Notes: a model not told the origin generated them from the letters alone. Positions 7,071-13,776 are shown, numbered from the stretch's first letter. The stretch: DNA of 16,948 bases from HO2-45-28 sp964412115 (GCA_964412115.1 CAYPMM010000020.1:1-16948); one strand, 5' to 3'. Made by a program: numbers and translations.

Positions 7071-7909
7071 TCTTCTTTTGAAACAAAAGTTTTGCCGCGA
7101 TATGAAACTGCGATTTCGCCGTTTTCGATTTTTATTGACGCAAGTTCGGTCTCTTTAATCATCTCCCCTCCCGCGACTTGCTCAAGACTTTCAGCATCAA
7201 TTTTTCCGGAGCTTAAATATGCCAGAAAAATATCAACCATCCAGCTGTGCCCGACCATTCCGAGAATAAGCGGTCTGCCATGAATATGTTTATCGGCAAA
7301 CTCCAAAATCCTGCCGATGGCTTTTTTGTGGCTTTTCGCCACATCCAAAGGATTTGGGCCACTCAAACCCTTATTCTCCATGACCCCGCTCGTATCTACC
7401 CATTCTTTCATCGCTAAATACGCATCGTCATTATTTTTTTTCATCAGCTCTAACAGATACTGGGAAAAGTTCCCTTTTTCATCAAGCCAGGGTTTCATAG
7501 ACAGCTCTTTTAAAAAAAGAGGAAAATCAATGACGATTTTTTTATCCGGGTTCGAATCTATTATCTGCGAGAATTTATTGACCAACTTGGTGTAGCCCTC
7601 GGGAGCGCCCTCGTCTTTGATTTCCTGACGACTGATTACCACGATGTCTTCTTTTTCTTTCGCCAGCTCCTTTAACTCCTCACCGTATACTTCCGCAGTT
7701 GATCCGGTCCTCGGCGTGTCGGAAGCTCCTGCAATAAACATTACCGAGCCTTCGGCGGATTTGTCTAAAAGCTCCAGTATTTCTTTCGCCCGTTCTTTGG
7801 CCATCTCGACTCCTTTTTCGGATATGCCCGGAAAATCAGCGGACTCAATGTCGTTGCCCTTGGGCTTTATGGAATGGCGAGTAAAAAAAATCTCTGATTC
7901 TTTTCCCAT
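7067..7909 (-). CDS. Divergent histidine-phosphatase-superfamily protein
   Basis: A 280-residue protein with the layout of the histidine phosphatase superfamily but altered motifs. TRHS (Arg11-His12) replaces RHG/RHA, followed by the usual ISEKGVEMAKERA helix. Arg67 lies in DTPRTGST, and the second catalytic His221 is in MVGHS. All core Arg/His residues are thus present. A long insertion between about 85 and 200 is not found in small phosphatases. It is one of two phosphatase-family genes flanking the ATP-grasp and swivel genes. One possibility is that it dephosphorylates either the phosphohistidine or the product of the neighbouring phosphotransferase; this is inference. ATG at 7909, 14 bp after the upstream stop; its TGA overlaps the next ATG. 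Confidence 0.78.
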   Translation of the reverse strand: MGKESEIFFTRHSIKPKGNDIESADFPGISEKGVEMAKERAKEILELLDKSAEGSVMFIAGASDTPRTGSTAEVYGEELKELAKEKEDIVVISRQEIKDEGAPEGYTKLVNKFSQIIDSNPDKKIVIDFPLFLKELSMKPWLDEKGNFSQYLLELMKKNNDDAYLAMKEWVDTSGVMENKGLSGPNPLDVAKSHKKAIGRILEFADKHIHGRPLILGMVGHSWMVDIFLAYLSSGKIDAESLEQVAGGEMIKETELASIKIENGEIAVSYRGKTFVSKEE

Positions 7910-7923
7910 GGTATCTATAGTAT

Positions 7924-9018
7924 TTAATTAATAACTTTTATCGTACCATGATTCATCCTCAGTTCAACCTTGTCTCCGGTTTTTAAAACCTTGGTTCCCA
8001 TTTTGGTCCCGATAGCGCAGGGCTTGTTCATTTCTCTTGAAACTATGGCTGCGTGGCAAGTAATTCCCCCTTCGTCAGTCACTACCGCGCGCGCCTTTCG
8101 CATTAAAGTTATGAATTCAGGCCTCGTCATCGAAGTTACCAAAATTTCATTTTCCTCTATAGTTTGATTTTTCGGGTCAAGAATAACTTTTACCGTGCCG
8201 GTAATAACCGAGTCATCTCCGCGGCAAGCTATCATGCCGTGTATGGTTTCGTGCCCCTCTTGAATATGAGGTTTGGCAAATCTTTCTTTCAGCATAACCG
8301 CTTCGTTGCCGGTTATGAAAGACGCGCGATCCCCTCTTTGGGATATGAAAAAGTTCCTTTCCCTGCGGCGACGAAGAATGTCTATATTAAATTCCCTGGC
8401 GAGCACTTTGGGCACTTCATACGCCGAGGCATGAGCTATAAGCTCCATTGGTATTTGCGTCCTTGAGGCATATTCAGTAAGAAAAGCGAAAATCACATGC
8501 AGCATTTTAAGCACATATCTTTTGCGCTCATCTTTTATCCATACAACTTCCTTTAAGTATTCCAGCTCCTTTAGCGTACGCGGAGATAACTTGAGTTTTT
8601 CAAGATAATCTTCCTGCTCTTTCAAAAACCTAGTTCTCCGATCTAACTCCCTAAGCTCTTTTTCCAAGTCACCAATCGCCTGAGACCCTATTATTTCTCT
8701 AATGAAATCAAGAAAATTATGAACGGTCAAAATATTCCACTGTCCGTATCCGTTTTGCACCCAAAAATACCCCTGCTGATGTTTTTGCAGTTCAGCAAGA
8801 AGTTTGGGATTATCAAATTTAAGATGGACCAGATAATCAGCGTTTGAAGAATTTATCAGCAAGTTCCTCTCGCGGGCTGTACGCATAAAACGGATGATTA
8901 TTGCGAGCAAATCCCGGCGCTCCTGGGAAACAAACGATAATTCGCTGGGCAATGTTAAAACCGGAAAAGCTTCTCGCGCCAATCGCGCGTCGCCGACCTC
9001 TTTTTCCAATTTTGGCAC
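7924..9018 (-). CDS. PEP-utiliser-type swivel-domain protein, downstream part of a protein interrupted by TAG
   Basis: This 364-residue stretch begins with GTG at 9018-9016, directly after the TAG that ends the helix-turn-helix gene, in the same frame. Residues 1 to about 270 are a helical middle region, including a charged, probably coiled segment at about 115-165. The last 80 or so residues are a swivel domain with phospho-acceptor His322 in TDEGGITCHAAI and a TGDKVELRMNHGTIKVIN end. The C-terminus resembles the 5038-6123 protein closely in order and spacing (TSMTRPE, GG...HAAI, TKVLK.GD.VE). The N-terminal VPKLEKEV corresponds to the LLKKLIPL region of that protein, well inside its middle domain. 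I therefore think this is the second half of one 574-codon gene. It may be made by reinitiation at GTG or by TAG readthrough, or the gene may be broken. Confidence 0.8.
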   Translation of the reverse strand: MPKLEKEVGDARLAREAFPVLTLPSELSFVSQERRDLLAIIIRFMRTARERNLLINSSNADYLVHLKFDNPKLLAELQKHQQGYFWVQNGYGQWNILTVHNFLDFIREIIGSQAIGDLEKELRELDRRTRFLKEQEDYLEKLKLSPRTLKELEYLKEVVWIKDERKRYVLKMLHVIFAFLTEYASRTQIPMELIAHASAYEVPKVLAREFNIDILRRRRERNFFISQRGDRASFITGNEAVMLKERFAKPHIQEGHETIHGMIACRGDDSVITGTVKVILDPKNQTIEENEILVTSMTRPEFITLMRKARAVVTDEGGITCHAAIVSREMNKPCAIGTKMGTKVLKTGDKVELRMNHGTIKVIN

Positions 9019-9648
9019 CTAGTGCTCGTCCAGAAACGGACTGAAAGGCTCCACGACCAGCGTGACTTCCCAGAATTTACCCAGGGCGTCCTGAAAAAGT
9101 TGAAACTGGGTGTTGAGCTCGCTTGCGGAAAGCTTTGACACGTCCAAAAAAGAAAAGCGGGTAATAACTTTATCAAATTCCAAAAACATTTTTTTGCAAT
9201 CGCTTAAAAATTTAGCGACCGCGGCCGGAGTATCATGGAGAGCCCGCAGCTGACTTTTGCACGTTTCAACAGACTCCTCGATTGAAAGAAGCTGTTTTAC
9301 GTAATCGTTTTCGTAAAGAAAAAAACAAAAATTATAGCCGGGCTTGAAGTAAGAATTTGTTTCAACCATTTTGCGCACACCCATTTCCAAAGGTATGGGC
9401 AAACCGGCGATTTCCTCGCTCCAAAACGTGTTTTTCTTAAGATATTGTTCGAGTGTATCTTTGTTTATTTCATGGGGCAATTCTTTGCCTTTAAGCAATG
9501 CTTCAATGTCGACCCTTTTATAGCGCCTGTCACCCCTTTTGCCTACGCGCAAAGCCTTTAAAATAGCATTTTTGTCCCAGTTTCTAAGGGTTATCTTGCT
9601 TACACCCAAAAGGTTTGCGGCTTCGTTTATAGAAAGTAAATCCTTCAT
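9019..9648 (-). CDS. Helix-turn-helix (MerR/excisionase-like) protein, upstream part of a TAG-interrupted gene
   Basis: This 209-residue stretch starts with a winged helix-turn-helix of the MerR/excisionase type: LSINEAANLLGVSKITLRNWD, then RVGKRGDRRYKRVDIEALL, at residues 4-52. The rest is helical. It resembles the first part of the middle domain of the 5038-6123 swivel protein, ending FSPFLDEH just before TAG (9021-9019). The frame continues without gap into the swivel protein at 7924-9018. The intended product is probably a DNA-binding domain fused to a middle domain and a phosphohistidine domain, with no ATP-grasp of its own. ATG at 9648 lies about 25 nt after the predicted transcription start, with no Shine-Dalgarno sequence. 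Confident as coding sequence; uncertain whether it ends here in the cell. Confidence 0.82.
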   Translation of the reverse strand: MKDLLSINEAANLLGVSKITLRNWDKNAILKALRVGKRGDRRYKRVDIEALLKGKELPHEINKDTLEQYLKKNTFWSEEIAGLPIPLEMGVRKMVETNSYFKPGYNFCFFLYENDYVKQLLSIEESVETCKSQLRALHDTPAAVAKFLSDCKKMFLEFDKVITRFSFLDVSKLSASELNTQFQLFQDALGKFWEVTLVVEPFSPFLDEH

Positions 9649-9679
9649 ATAGCAAATAAAAGTCTTATAAACTTACTAT

Positions 9680-9708
9680 ATCTTATCATAACACAGAGCA
9701 AAAGTCAA
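9680..9708 (-). promoter_or_regulatory. Predicted sigma70-type promoter of the long minus-strand operon
   Basis: On the minus strand TTGACT (9708-9703) is followed after exactly 17 bases by TAAGAT (9685-9680), preceded by TGA, an extended -10 element. Transcription would start near 9673, about 25 nt before the ATG of the helix-turn-helix gene. Confidence 0.6.
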
Positions 9709-9727
9709 GCCCCAGAAAATTGGGGGC
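9709..9727 (-). terminator. Possible weak hairpin terminator after the truncated phosphatase copy
   Basis: On the minus strand GCCCC and GGGGC can pair around a 9-base loop a few bases after the stop of the truncated phosphatase. The following bases are TTGACTTTT, a poor T-tract that doubles as the -35 of the next promoter. The stem is only five base pairs. Confidence 0.3.
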
Positions 9728-9751
9728 AAATTACTTACGAAGTGTAGTAAA

Positions 9752-9788
9752 TTTATCTCCTCGGACTGAAACTGCGGGATGAGCCGCG
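9752..9788. repeat. 37-bp copy of the helicase gene 3' end
   Basis: This segment matches 12519-12555 in the same orientation with three mismatches in 37 bases. The source there is the stop codon and last codons of the helicase. Here it forms the aberrant tail of the truncated phosphatase. Confidence 0.9.
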
Positions 9789-9959
9789 CGTTTTTTTAAT
9801 TCGTCAAAACTTTCTTCATCGGAATGTTTAAATCCCGGCACGCCGAAATTTTTCCATATTTTGTCCATCTCCTTAACAACCAACGGGTCGTCTTTCGTCT
9901 TCCCGACATGCTCGCTTGGCACCACACTTTCAATAAAAAAATCAAAAGATTCAAAATCT

Positions 9960-10027
9960 TTGCCGATTTTTTCCGAAATTATCCGTGCCGTTTCCTGCGC
10001 GCGAATCATGGTGCTTGCAAACATCAC
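9960..10027. repeat. 68-bp block identical to 4822-4889
   Basis: Identical to 4822-4889, within the duplicated phosphatase coding region. The perfect identity contrasts with about a third of residues differing in the segment just downstream (residues 81-110). Confidence 0.95.
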
Positions 10028-10207
10028 GTCAATCGGCAATTTGGATGCGCGCTTGGCGACATACTCGGCCTGTTTTCTGCCAAGCTCGGTTAGAGGTGAT
10101 GTTTCCGGCAGGCGTATGTCGCTTATGTTTCCTTCGCTTTCCCCGTGACGCACAAAATAAATATTTTTTATCAAGTTGTTTAGTCGTTATTTTTGTATTA
10201 ATAGTTA

Positions 10208-10236
10208 ATTTTACCGCGTTTGAACAGAATTTTCAA
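10208..10236 (-). promoter_or_regulatory. Predicted promoter toward the truncated phosphatase
   Basis: Minus strand TTGAAA (10236-10231), 17-base spacer, TAAAAT (10213-10208). Both boxes differ from the consensus by one base. The transcript would have a leader of about 26 nt before the TTG start, without a Shine-Dalgarno sequence. Confidence 0.6.
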
Positions 10237-10249
10237 AAAAATACTCGGC

Positions 10250-10278
10250 TTGACAGCTCAAAACGGAGATGATATCAT
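10250..10278 (+). promoter_or_regulatory. Predicted promoter toward the ABC exporter
   Basis: TTGACA (10250-10255, perfect consensus), 17-base spacer, TATCAT (10273-10278). Transcription should start at about 10285, roughly 235 nt before the exporter start codon, so the transcript carries a long leader. Confidence 0.65.
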
Positions 10279-10286
10279 TCAAAACA

Positions 10287-10409
10287 ATGAATATCATAAT
10301 TCAGATGAATGAGCCGCGCAAAACAAAAACGCTTATCATAAGGGCGATATCTGCCAATTACGGCGGGGTTATTCGCGGTTTTATAAGATATTCAGGCAAT
10401 ATATTGTGA
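10287..10409 (+). CDS. Possible leaderless 40-residue leader peptide
   Basis: An ATG at 10287 opens a frame of 40 codons ending in TGA at 10407-10409 (MNIIIQMNEPRKTKTLIIRA, then GGVIRGFIRYSGNIL at the end). The predicted start of transcription is only one to three bases upstream, so the message would be leaderless; there is no Shine-Dalgarno sequence. The ORF ends 27 bases before a terminator-like hairpin, the usual geometry of a regulatory leader peptide. The codons show no run of a single amino acid, so any sensing mechanism is unclear. It could also be a chance frame in an untranslated leader. Confidence 0.35.
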   Translation: MNIIIQMNEPRKTKTLIIRAISANYGGVIRGFIRYSGNIL

Positions 10410-10435
10410 GGGTTTAAATATTAATTTGAACTTTT

Positions 10436-10465
10436 AAAATATCTTGCCTGCGGGCAAGATATTTT
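10436..10465 (+). terminator. Terminator-like hairpin (attenuator candidate) in the exporter leader
   Basis: AAAATATCTTGCC and GGCAAGATATTTT form a perfect 13-bp stem around a TGCG tetraloop, followed by T-rich TCGTTCTTTT. It lies between the promoter and the exporter, so it should reduce readthrough unless an alternative structure forms. Confidence 0.6.
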
Positions 10466-10483
10466 TCGTTCTTTTAAAATCTT

Positions 10484-10500
10484 CGGACATCGGATGTCCG
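10484..10500 (+). promoter_or_regulatory. Short hairpin next to the exporter ribosome binding site
   Basis: CGGACAT and ATGTCCG pair perfectly around CGG. The stem ends five bases before the GAGGAGGAGG ribosome binding site (10505-10514), close enough to affect ribosome access or to cap the mRNA end. GTG at 10520 follows after a five-base spacer. Confidence 0.5.
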
Positions 10501-10519
10501 CAAAGAGGAGGAGGCAAAG

Positions 10520-12400
10520 GTGAAGGAAGGAGAAATAAGGCGTACTGCCGCGAAAAACCTGAAAGAATACGCAAAAGGCCTGAAAGAAAACGCGGAGGTA
10601 TTTCGCTGGATATGGGATGAACTCATATCGGCGGTCGGCTTCTTTTGGATAAAGCGTTTTTTGGCTCTGCAGGCCTTGTCAACCTGTTTTCAGATTGGCC
10701 AGCCGTATTTCGTGATTTTCATATTCAGCGGACTTGTTTCCCAAAATGACAAATTGGTTTTTCTCGGATTCGGCGGATGGCTGTTTTGCGAGTACGCGCA
10801 CAGAAAAGCGAACCTCTATCTTATGAAAGCAAGGGAGAGCGCTTTAAACGACAATCTTGGAAAAAACGAGGAAAGAATCACGGAACTTCTTTTTGAAAAA
10901 TCAATGGGCCAGCATTTGCGCGAGGGCTCTTCTCTAAATGCCTCAAACATAGATAAGGGCCGCAACAGGGTGATAGACACGCAAAGAACTTTGTTTTTTA
11001 GCGGAGCTCAGGAAATACTCGCCCTCTTTTTGTCTTATGCCTTTTTGTGGTTTATTAGTCCGACAGCCGGGTTGATTATGACAGCTGTCGTCCTGCCCCA
11101 CTTAGCGTGGTCGCTTTACTTAAACCAGCGCGTCAACGAGGTTTGCGACCCCATTGACCGCGAGTTCCGCGCTCTTAACCGCCACCGTTTGGATCGCTGG
11201 GAAAAGATAGAGCGGGTAAAATCATGCGGGAAAGAGGCGGAAGAACTTGGATATATGAACGGAGAATTTCGCGAAATCATATCCAAAGACCAGAAATTCT
11301 GGTTTAAATTCATTGACCAGATTCACAAACGCGGCTGGCTCAGCTCCCTCGGAAATTTTGCCATAATGGCCTACGGCGCCTGGCTTGTGCGGAAAGGATA
11401 TTGGGCCGATGTCGGAATTCTTTACCCTCTTTACTCGTGGTCGGAAAGAATAACTCAAAACCTGTGGCAAATCGGGCATCTTGAACACCAGATAAACTGG
11501 AATATGCCTTCCATCAAATCAATGATTAGGGCGCTCGCGATTCCGCCGGACATAACAGACAAAGAAGACGCAAAAGTCATTTTACCCGGCGAGCCGCTGA
11601 AGATAGAGTTTGAAAATGTTTCTTATTCATACCCGTCGGCGGTTTTGCCGGACGGAAAAAGTCCTGAACAGGAACAAGCGACAGTCAAAAACATAAGTTT
11701 TGATATCGCTCCCGGAGAAAAAGTTGCTCTTGTGGGGCAAAGCGGCGCGGGTAAAACCACGGTAATGCGGCTTCTGCTTCGTTTTATGGACCCGAGCTCC
11801 GGAAGCATAAAAGTAAACGGCACGGACTTACGCGAAATTAGACAGGAATCGTGGATGAGAGTGGTTGGTTATATCCCCCAGCACCCGCAGATTTTTGACG
11901 GAACGATTCGCTATAACCTTGCTTACGGACTTTTGCCCGAAGAAAAAGAGGCCGCCGCAGACGAAGAATTGGGAGAGCTTGCGCGCCGTCTGGGAATTGA
12001 GTTTAAAAACAGAAACGGGCTTGATACGGTCGTGGGAAGAAACGGAGTGAAGCTTTCGGGGGGCGAGGCCCAGCGGCTTATAGTCGGCGCGGCGCTCGCG
12101 AAAAAACCCATTTTGATGGTCGTGGACGAAGCGACAAGCAATCTTGACTCAATCACGGAAAAAGAAATTCAAAAATGCTTCGCAAAAGCTCTTGCCGGCA
12201 ACAAAAGCGCGCTGGTTGTGGCGCACCGCTTAAGCACCGTCCGCAATATTTGCGAAAAGTTCATTGTGCTTCGAGCGCCTCAGGAATCTGAAAACGGCTC
12301 TTTGCAAATTGAAGCCGTTGCGAGCTCATTTGAAGAATTGTACAAAATATCGCCGACCTTTCGTCGCCTGGCAGACGCACAGGGAGTTATAATCGGCTGA
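10520..12400 (+). CDS. ABC exporter with fused transmembrane and ATPase domains
   Basis: A 626-residue half-transporter of the exporter type. The N-terminal 330 or so residues carry the membrane domain, with hydrophobic segments near 46-72, 78-92, 160-200 (probably two) and 276-306. The ATPase domain follows from about 361. It has Walker A GQSGAGKT (406-413), the Q-loop in YIPQHP (Gln454), signature LSGGEAQ (512-518), Walker B ILMVVDEAT (531-539) and the H-loop His569 in VVAHRLST. All catalytic motifs are intact, so a homodimer or heterodimer could pump. An insert DGKSPEQEQ (378-386) lies before the Walker A region. It begins with GTG behind a strong GAGGAGGAGG site, one of only two strong Shine-Dalgarno sequences in the window. 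Substrate (lipid, peptide or drug) is not predictable. Confidence 0.95.
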   Translation: MKEGEIRRTAAKNLKEYAKGLKENAEVFRWIWDELISAVGFFWIKRFLALQALSTCFQIGQPYFVIFIFSGLVSQNDKLVFLGFGGWLFCEYAHRKANLYLMKARESALNDNLGKNEERITELLFEKSMGQHLREGSSLNASNIDKGRNRVIDTQRTLFFSGAQEILALFLSYAFLWFISPTAGLIMTAVVLPHLAWSLYLNQRVNEVCDPIDREFRALNRHRLDRWEKIERVKSCGKEAEELGYMNGEFREIISKDQKFWFKFIDQIHKRGWLSSLGNFAIMAYGAWLVRKGYWADVGILYPLYSWSERITQNLWQIGHLEHQINWNMPSIKSMIRALAIPPDITDKEDAKVILPGEPLKIEFENVSYSYPSAVLPDGKSPEQEQATVKNISFDIAPGEKVALVGQSGAGKTTVMRLLLRFMDPSSGSIKVNGTDLREIRQESWMRVVGYIPQHPQIFDGTIRYNLAYGLLPEEKEAAADEELGELARRLGIEFKNRNGLDTVVGRNGVKLSGGEAQRLIVGAALAKKPILMVVDEATSNLDSITEKEIQKCFAKALAGNKSALVVAHRLSTVRNICEKFIVLRAPQESENGSLQIEAVASSFEELYKISPTFRRLADAQGVIIG

Positions 12401-12408
12401 AAAAAAAC

Positions 12409-12435
12409 AAAATCCCGTCAACATGGCGGGATTTT
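12409..12435. terminator. Bidirectional intrinsic terminator between exporter and helicase
   Basis: AAAATCCCGTC and GGCGGGATTTT form an 11-bp stem (one T-G pair) around AACAT. On the minus strand it is followed by G and eight Ts, an excellent T-tract that overlaps the exporter stop codon. On the plus strand only the TTTT of the stem follows, so it should be stronger for the helicase transcript than for the exporter. Confidence 0.75.
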
Positions 12436-12440
12436 ATAGT

Positions 12441-12462
12441 GTTCAATATACCCATATTGAAC
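12441..12462. repeat. Perfect inverted repeat, 9-bp arms
   Basis: GTTCAATAT and ATATTGAAC flank the loop ACCC. It stands between the terminator hairpin and a larger inverted repeat. It might assist termination or be part of a small palindromic element. Confidence 0.7.
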
Positions 12463-12520
12463 AACATTCCAACATTCTTCCTTCGGCTGCGCTCAGGACA
12501 GGTCAGAATGTTGGAATGTT
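12463..12520. repeat. Perfect 16-bp inverted repeat abutting the helicase stop codon
   Basis: AACATTCCAACATTCT (12463-12478) and its exact reverse complement (12505-12520) flank a 26-base centre that is itself partly palindromic (TCCT...AGGA). Each arm contains two ACATTC units. The right arm ends at the last base of the helicase TAA. The layout suggests a small palindromic mobile element inserted at the gene end, or an extended terminator. Confidence 0.75.
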
Positions 12521-12555
12521 TATCTCCTCGGCCGGAAACTGCGAGATGAGCCGCG
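12519..12555. repeat. Helicase 3' end, source of the 37-bp copy at 9752-9788
   Basis: The stop codon and last 11 or so codons of the helicase recur at 9752-9788 with 34 of 37 bases identical. Similarity ends just where the 16-bp inverted repeat begins, so the inverted repeat is absent from the other copy. Confidence 0.9.
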
Positions 12556-13776
12556 GCGGTTGAAGCGCGGAGGGAATTTTTTTTGAGGCGGTTTATCTCC
12601 CGCCGGCTGGGAGTATCTTGAAGGCGGAGCCGTTTGCTCCTGATGCGCCGGAGGTGTCCCTGGCAATTTTGAAATCGGCAGATTCTTTTTGATTAAAAAT
12701 TCTATGGCGCTGACTTCCTTTCTCTGGTCGGGCATGGCAAAAGATATGGCGTGCCCCTCGCGTCCGGCGCGAGCCGTCCGTCCTATCCGATGCACGTAAT
12801 CTTCGGCTTGCTCGGGCAGATCAAAATTAAGCACCAGTTCAATCCCCTGCACGTCTATTCCGCGCGAAGCGATGTCGGTTGCGACCAGCACCCGATACTT
12901 TCCGGATTTAAACCCTTCAAGCGCGTCTCTGCGCTGTCCAAGCGAGCGATTGCCGTGAATTTCGGCTACATTGTGCCCCATCATGCGCACGCGGTAGGTC
13001 ACTTTTTTAGCGCCGTATTTCGTACGGGTAAAAATCAAAGCCGAGCCGCGGTACTCTTTCAGAATTTTTTCAAGAAGCCAGAGTTTGTCCTCTTTTTTGA
13101 CCACAAAAATTTCCTGGGCAACACCCTGAACGGTCGTGCCCGGAGGCGCCACTTCAATCCTAATCGGAAGACGCATGTGGCTGGAAGCGATTCTCATAAT
13201 TTCGGCCGGAAGAGTGGCCGAAAAAAGCATGGTCTGCCGGTTTTTTGGAAGCGTTTGTAAAATCCTTCTTATCTGCGGTTCAAATCCCATATCAAGCATG
13301 CGGTCGGCTTCATCCAGCACGAGAATGTTAACCCGATCAAGTGCCGCGGTTCGGTGCTGAATGTGGTCAATAAGGCGCCCGGGAGTCGCGATAATTATGT
13401 GCGGACTGCGCGCTAATGCCGTTATTTGTGGTTTGATTGAAAGACCGCCGATTAAAACCGCGGTTTTAAGCCCCAAAGAGCGCCCGATTTTATGCAGTTC
13501 TTCGTCCACCTGCAAAGCAAGCTCGCGCGTCGGCAAAAGAACCAAGCCCTGGCCTTTGGCGCGCGCGAGAATCTGAATCATTGGGATGCCGAAAGCAAGG
13601 GTTTTACCCGTGCCGGTCTGGGCTATGCCGACTACATCCTTTCCGTCAAGCGCCGGCGGAATTGCCTGACGCTGGATGGGCGTAGGTTCGTTAAATTTGC
13701 TTCGGGCGATAATTTCTAAAAGCGAGGGCGCGATGCCCAAACCGCCGAATGTTTCAAAAACGGAATTAGGATTCAT
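12520..13776 (-). CDS. DEAD-box ATP-dependent RNA helicase
   Basis: A 418-residue DEAD-box helicase, RhlE-like in layout. It has a Q motif PTPIQRQAIP (31-40), motif I AQTGTGKT (52-59), Ia PTRELA (82-87), Ib TPGR (131-134), motif II DEAD (155-158), motif III SAT (186-188), and motif VI HRIGRTARAG near residue 331. The 55 or so C-terminal residues are a disordered, Pro/Gln/Arg-rich basic tail ending RRGSSRSFRPRR, typical of RNA-tethering tails. Such proteins unwind short RNA duplexes in ribosome assembly, mRNA decay or cold adaptation. The ATG at 13776 overlaps by 11 bases the stop of the small upstream gene, so the two are co-transcribed. The stop codon touches an inverted repeat, and the gene end has been copied into the truncated phosphatase. 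Confidence 0.96.
   Translation of the reverse strand: MNPNSVFETFGGLGIAPSLLEIIARSKFNEPTPIQRQAIPPALDGKDVVGIAQTGTGKTLAFGIPMIQILARAKGQGLVLLPTRELALQVDEELHKIGRSLGLKTAVLIGGLSIKPQITALARSPHIIIATPGRLIDHIQHRTAALDRVNILVLDEADRMLDMGFEPQIRRILQTLPKNRQTMLFSATLPAEIMRIASSHMRLPIRIEVAPPGTTVQGVAQEIFVVKKEDKLWLLEKILKEYRGSALIFTRTKYGAKKVTYRVRMMGHNVAEIHGNRSLGQRRDALEGFKSGKYRVLVATDIASRGIDVQGIELVLNFDLPEQAEDYVHRIGRTARAGREGHAISFAMPDQRKEVSAIEFLIKKNLPISKLPGTPPAHQEQTAPPSRYSQPAGDKPPQKKFPPRFNRRGSSRSFRPRR

Larger units (their letters stand above)
9731..10174 (-). pseudogene. Truncated duplicate of the histidine phosphatase, fused to a helicase-gene fragment
   Basis: Residues 1-131 match the intact phosphatase at 4401-5036 closely (same TTG start, RHG at 9-11, Arg58, Glu in the IESVVPS stretch). 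After LKKRAA the sequence changes abruptly to HPAVSVRGDKFTTLRK and stops. The part with the second catalytic His (VVTHG, His150 in the intact copy) and everything after it is missing, so normal catalysis is not expected. The DNA encoding the new tail includes 37 bp (9752-9788) that match the 3' end of the DEAD-box helicase gene at 34 of 37 positions, read here in another frame. The junction falls in GCCGCG, which is present in both parents, so microhomology recombination is likely. A good promoter precedes it, so it may still be transcribed. Confidence 0.82.
10175..10519. other. Divergent control region between the truncated phosphatase and the ABC exporter
   Basis: This 345-bp stretch has no long gene. 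It holds two back-to-back promoters with -35 boxes 13 bp apart, a possible 40-codon ORF starting at the predicted plus-strand transcription start, a strong terminator-like hairpin (10436-10465), a second hairpin (10484-10500) and the ribosome binding site of the exporter. The bases CTTTTAAAAT occur twice, at 10431-10440 and 10471-10480, bracketing the first hairpin. Confidence 0.7.

Noticed and set aside
9019..9648. Phage excisionase
   Set aside because: Only the first 50 residues are excisionase-like. The rest matches the middle domain of the neighbouring swivel protein, and no integrase or attachment site is near.
12751..13260. Long open frame opposite the DEAD-box helicase
   Set aside because: It is a codon-bias shadow of the helicase with no recognisable motifs, start signal or promoter.
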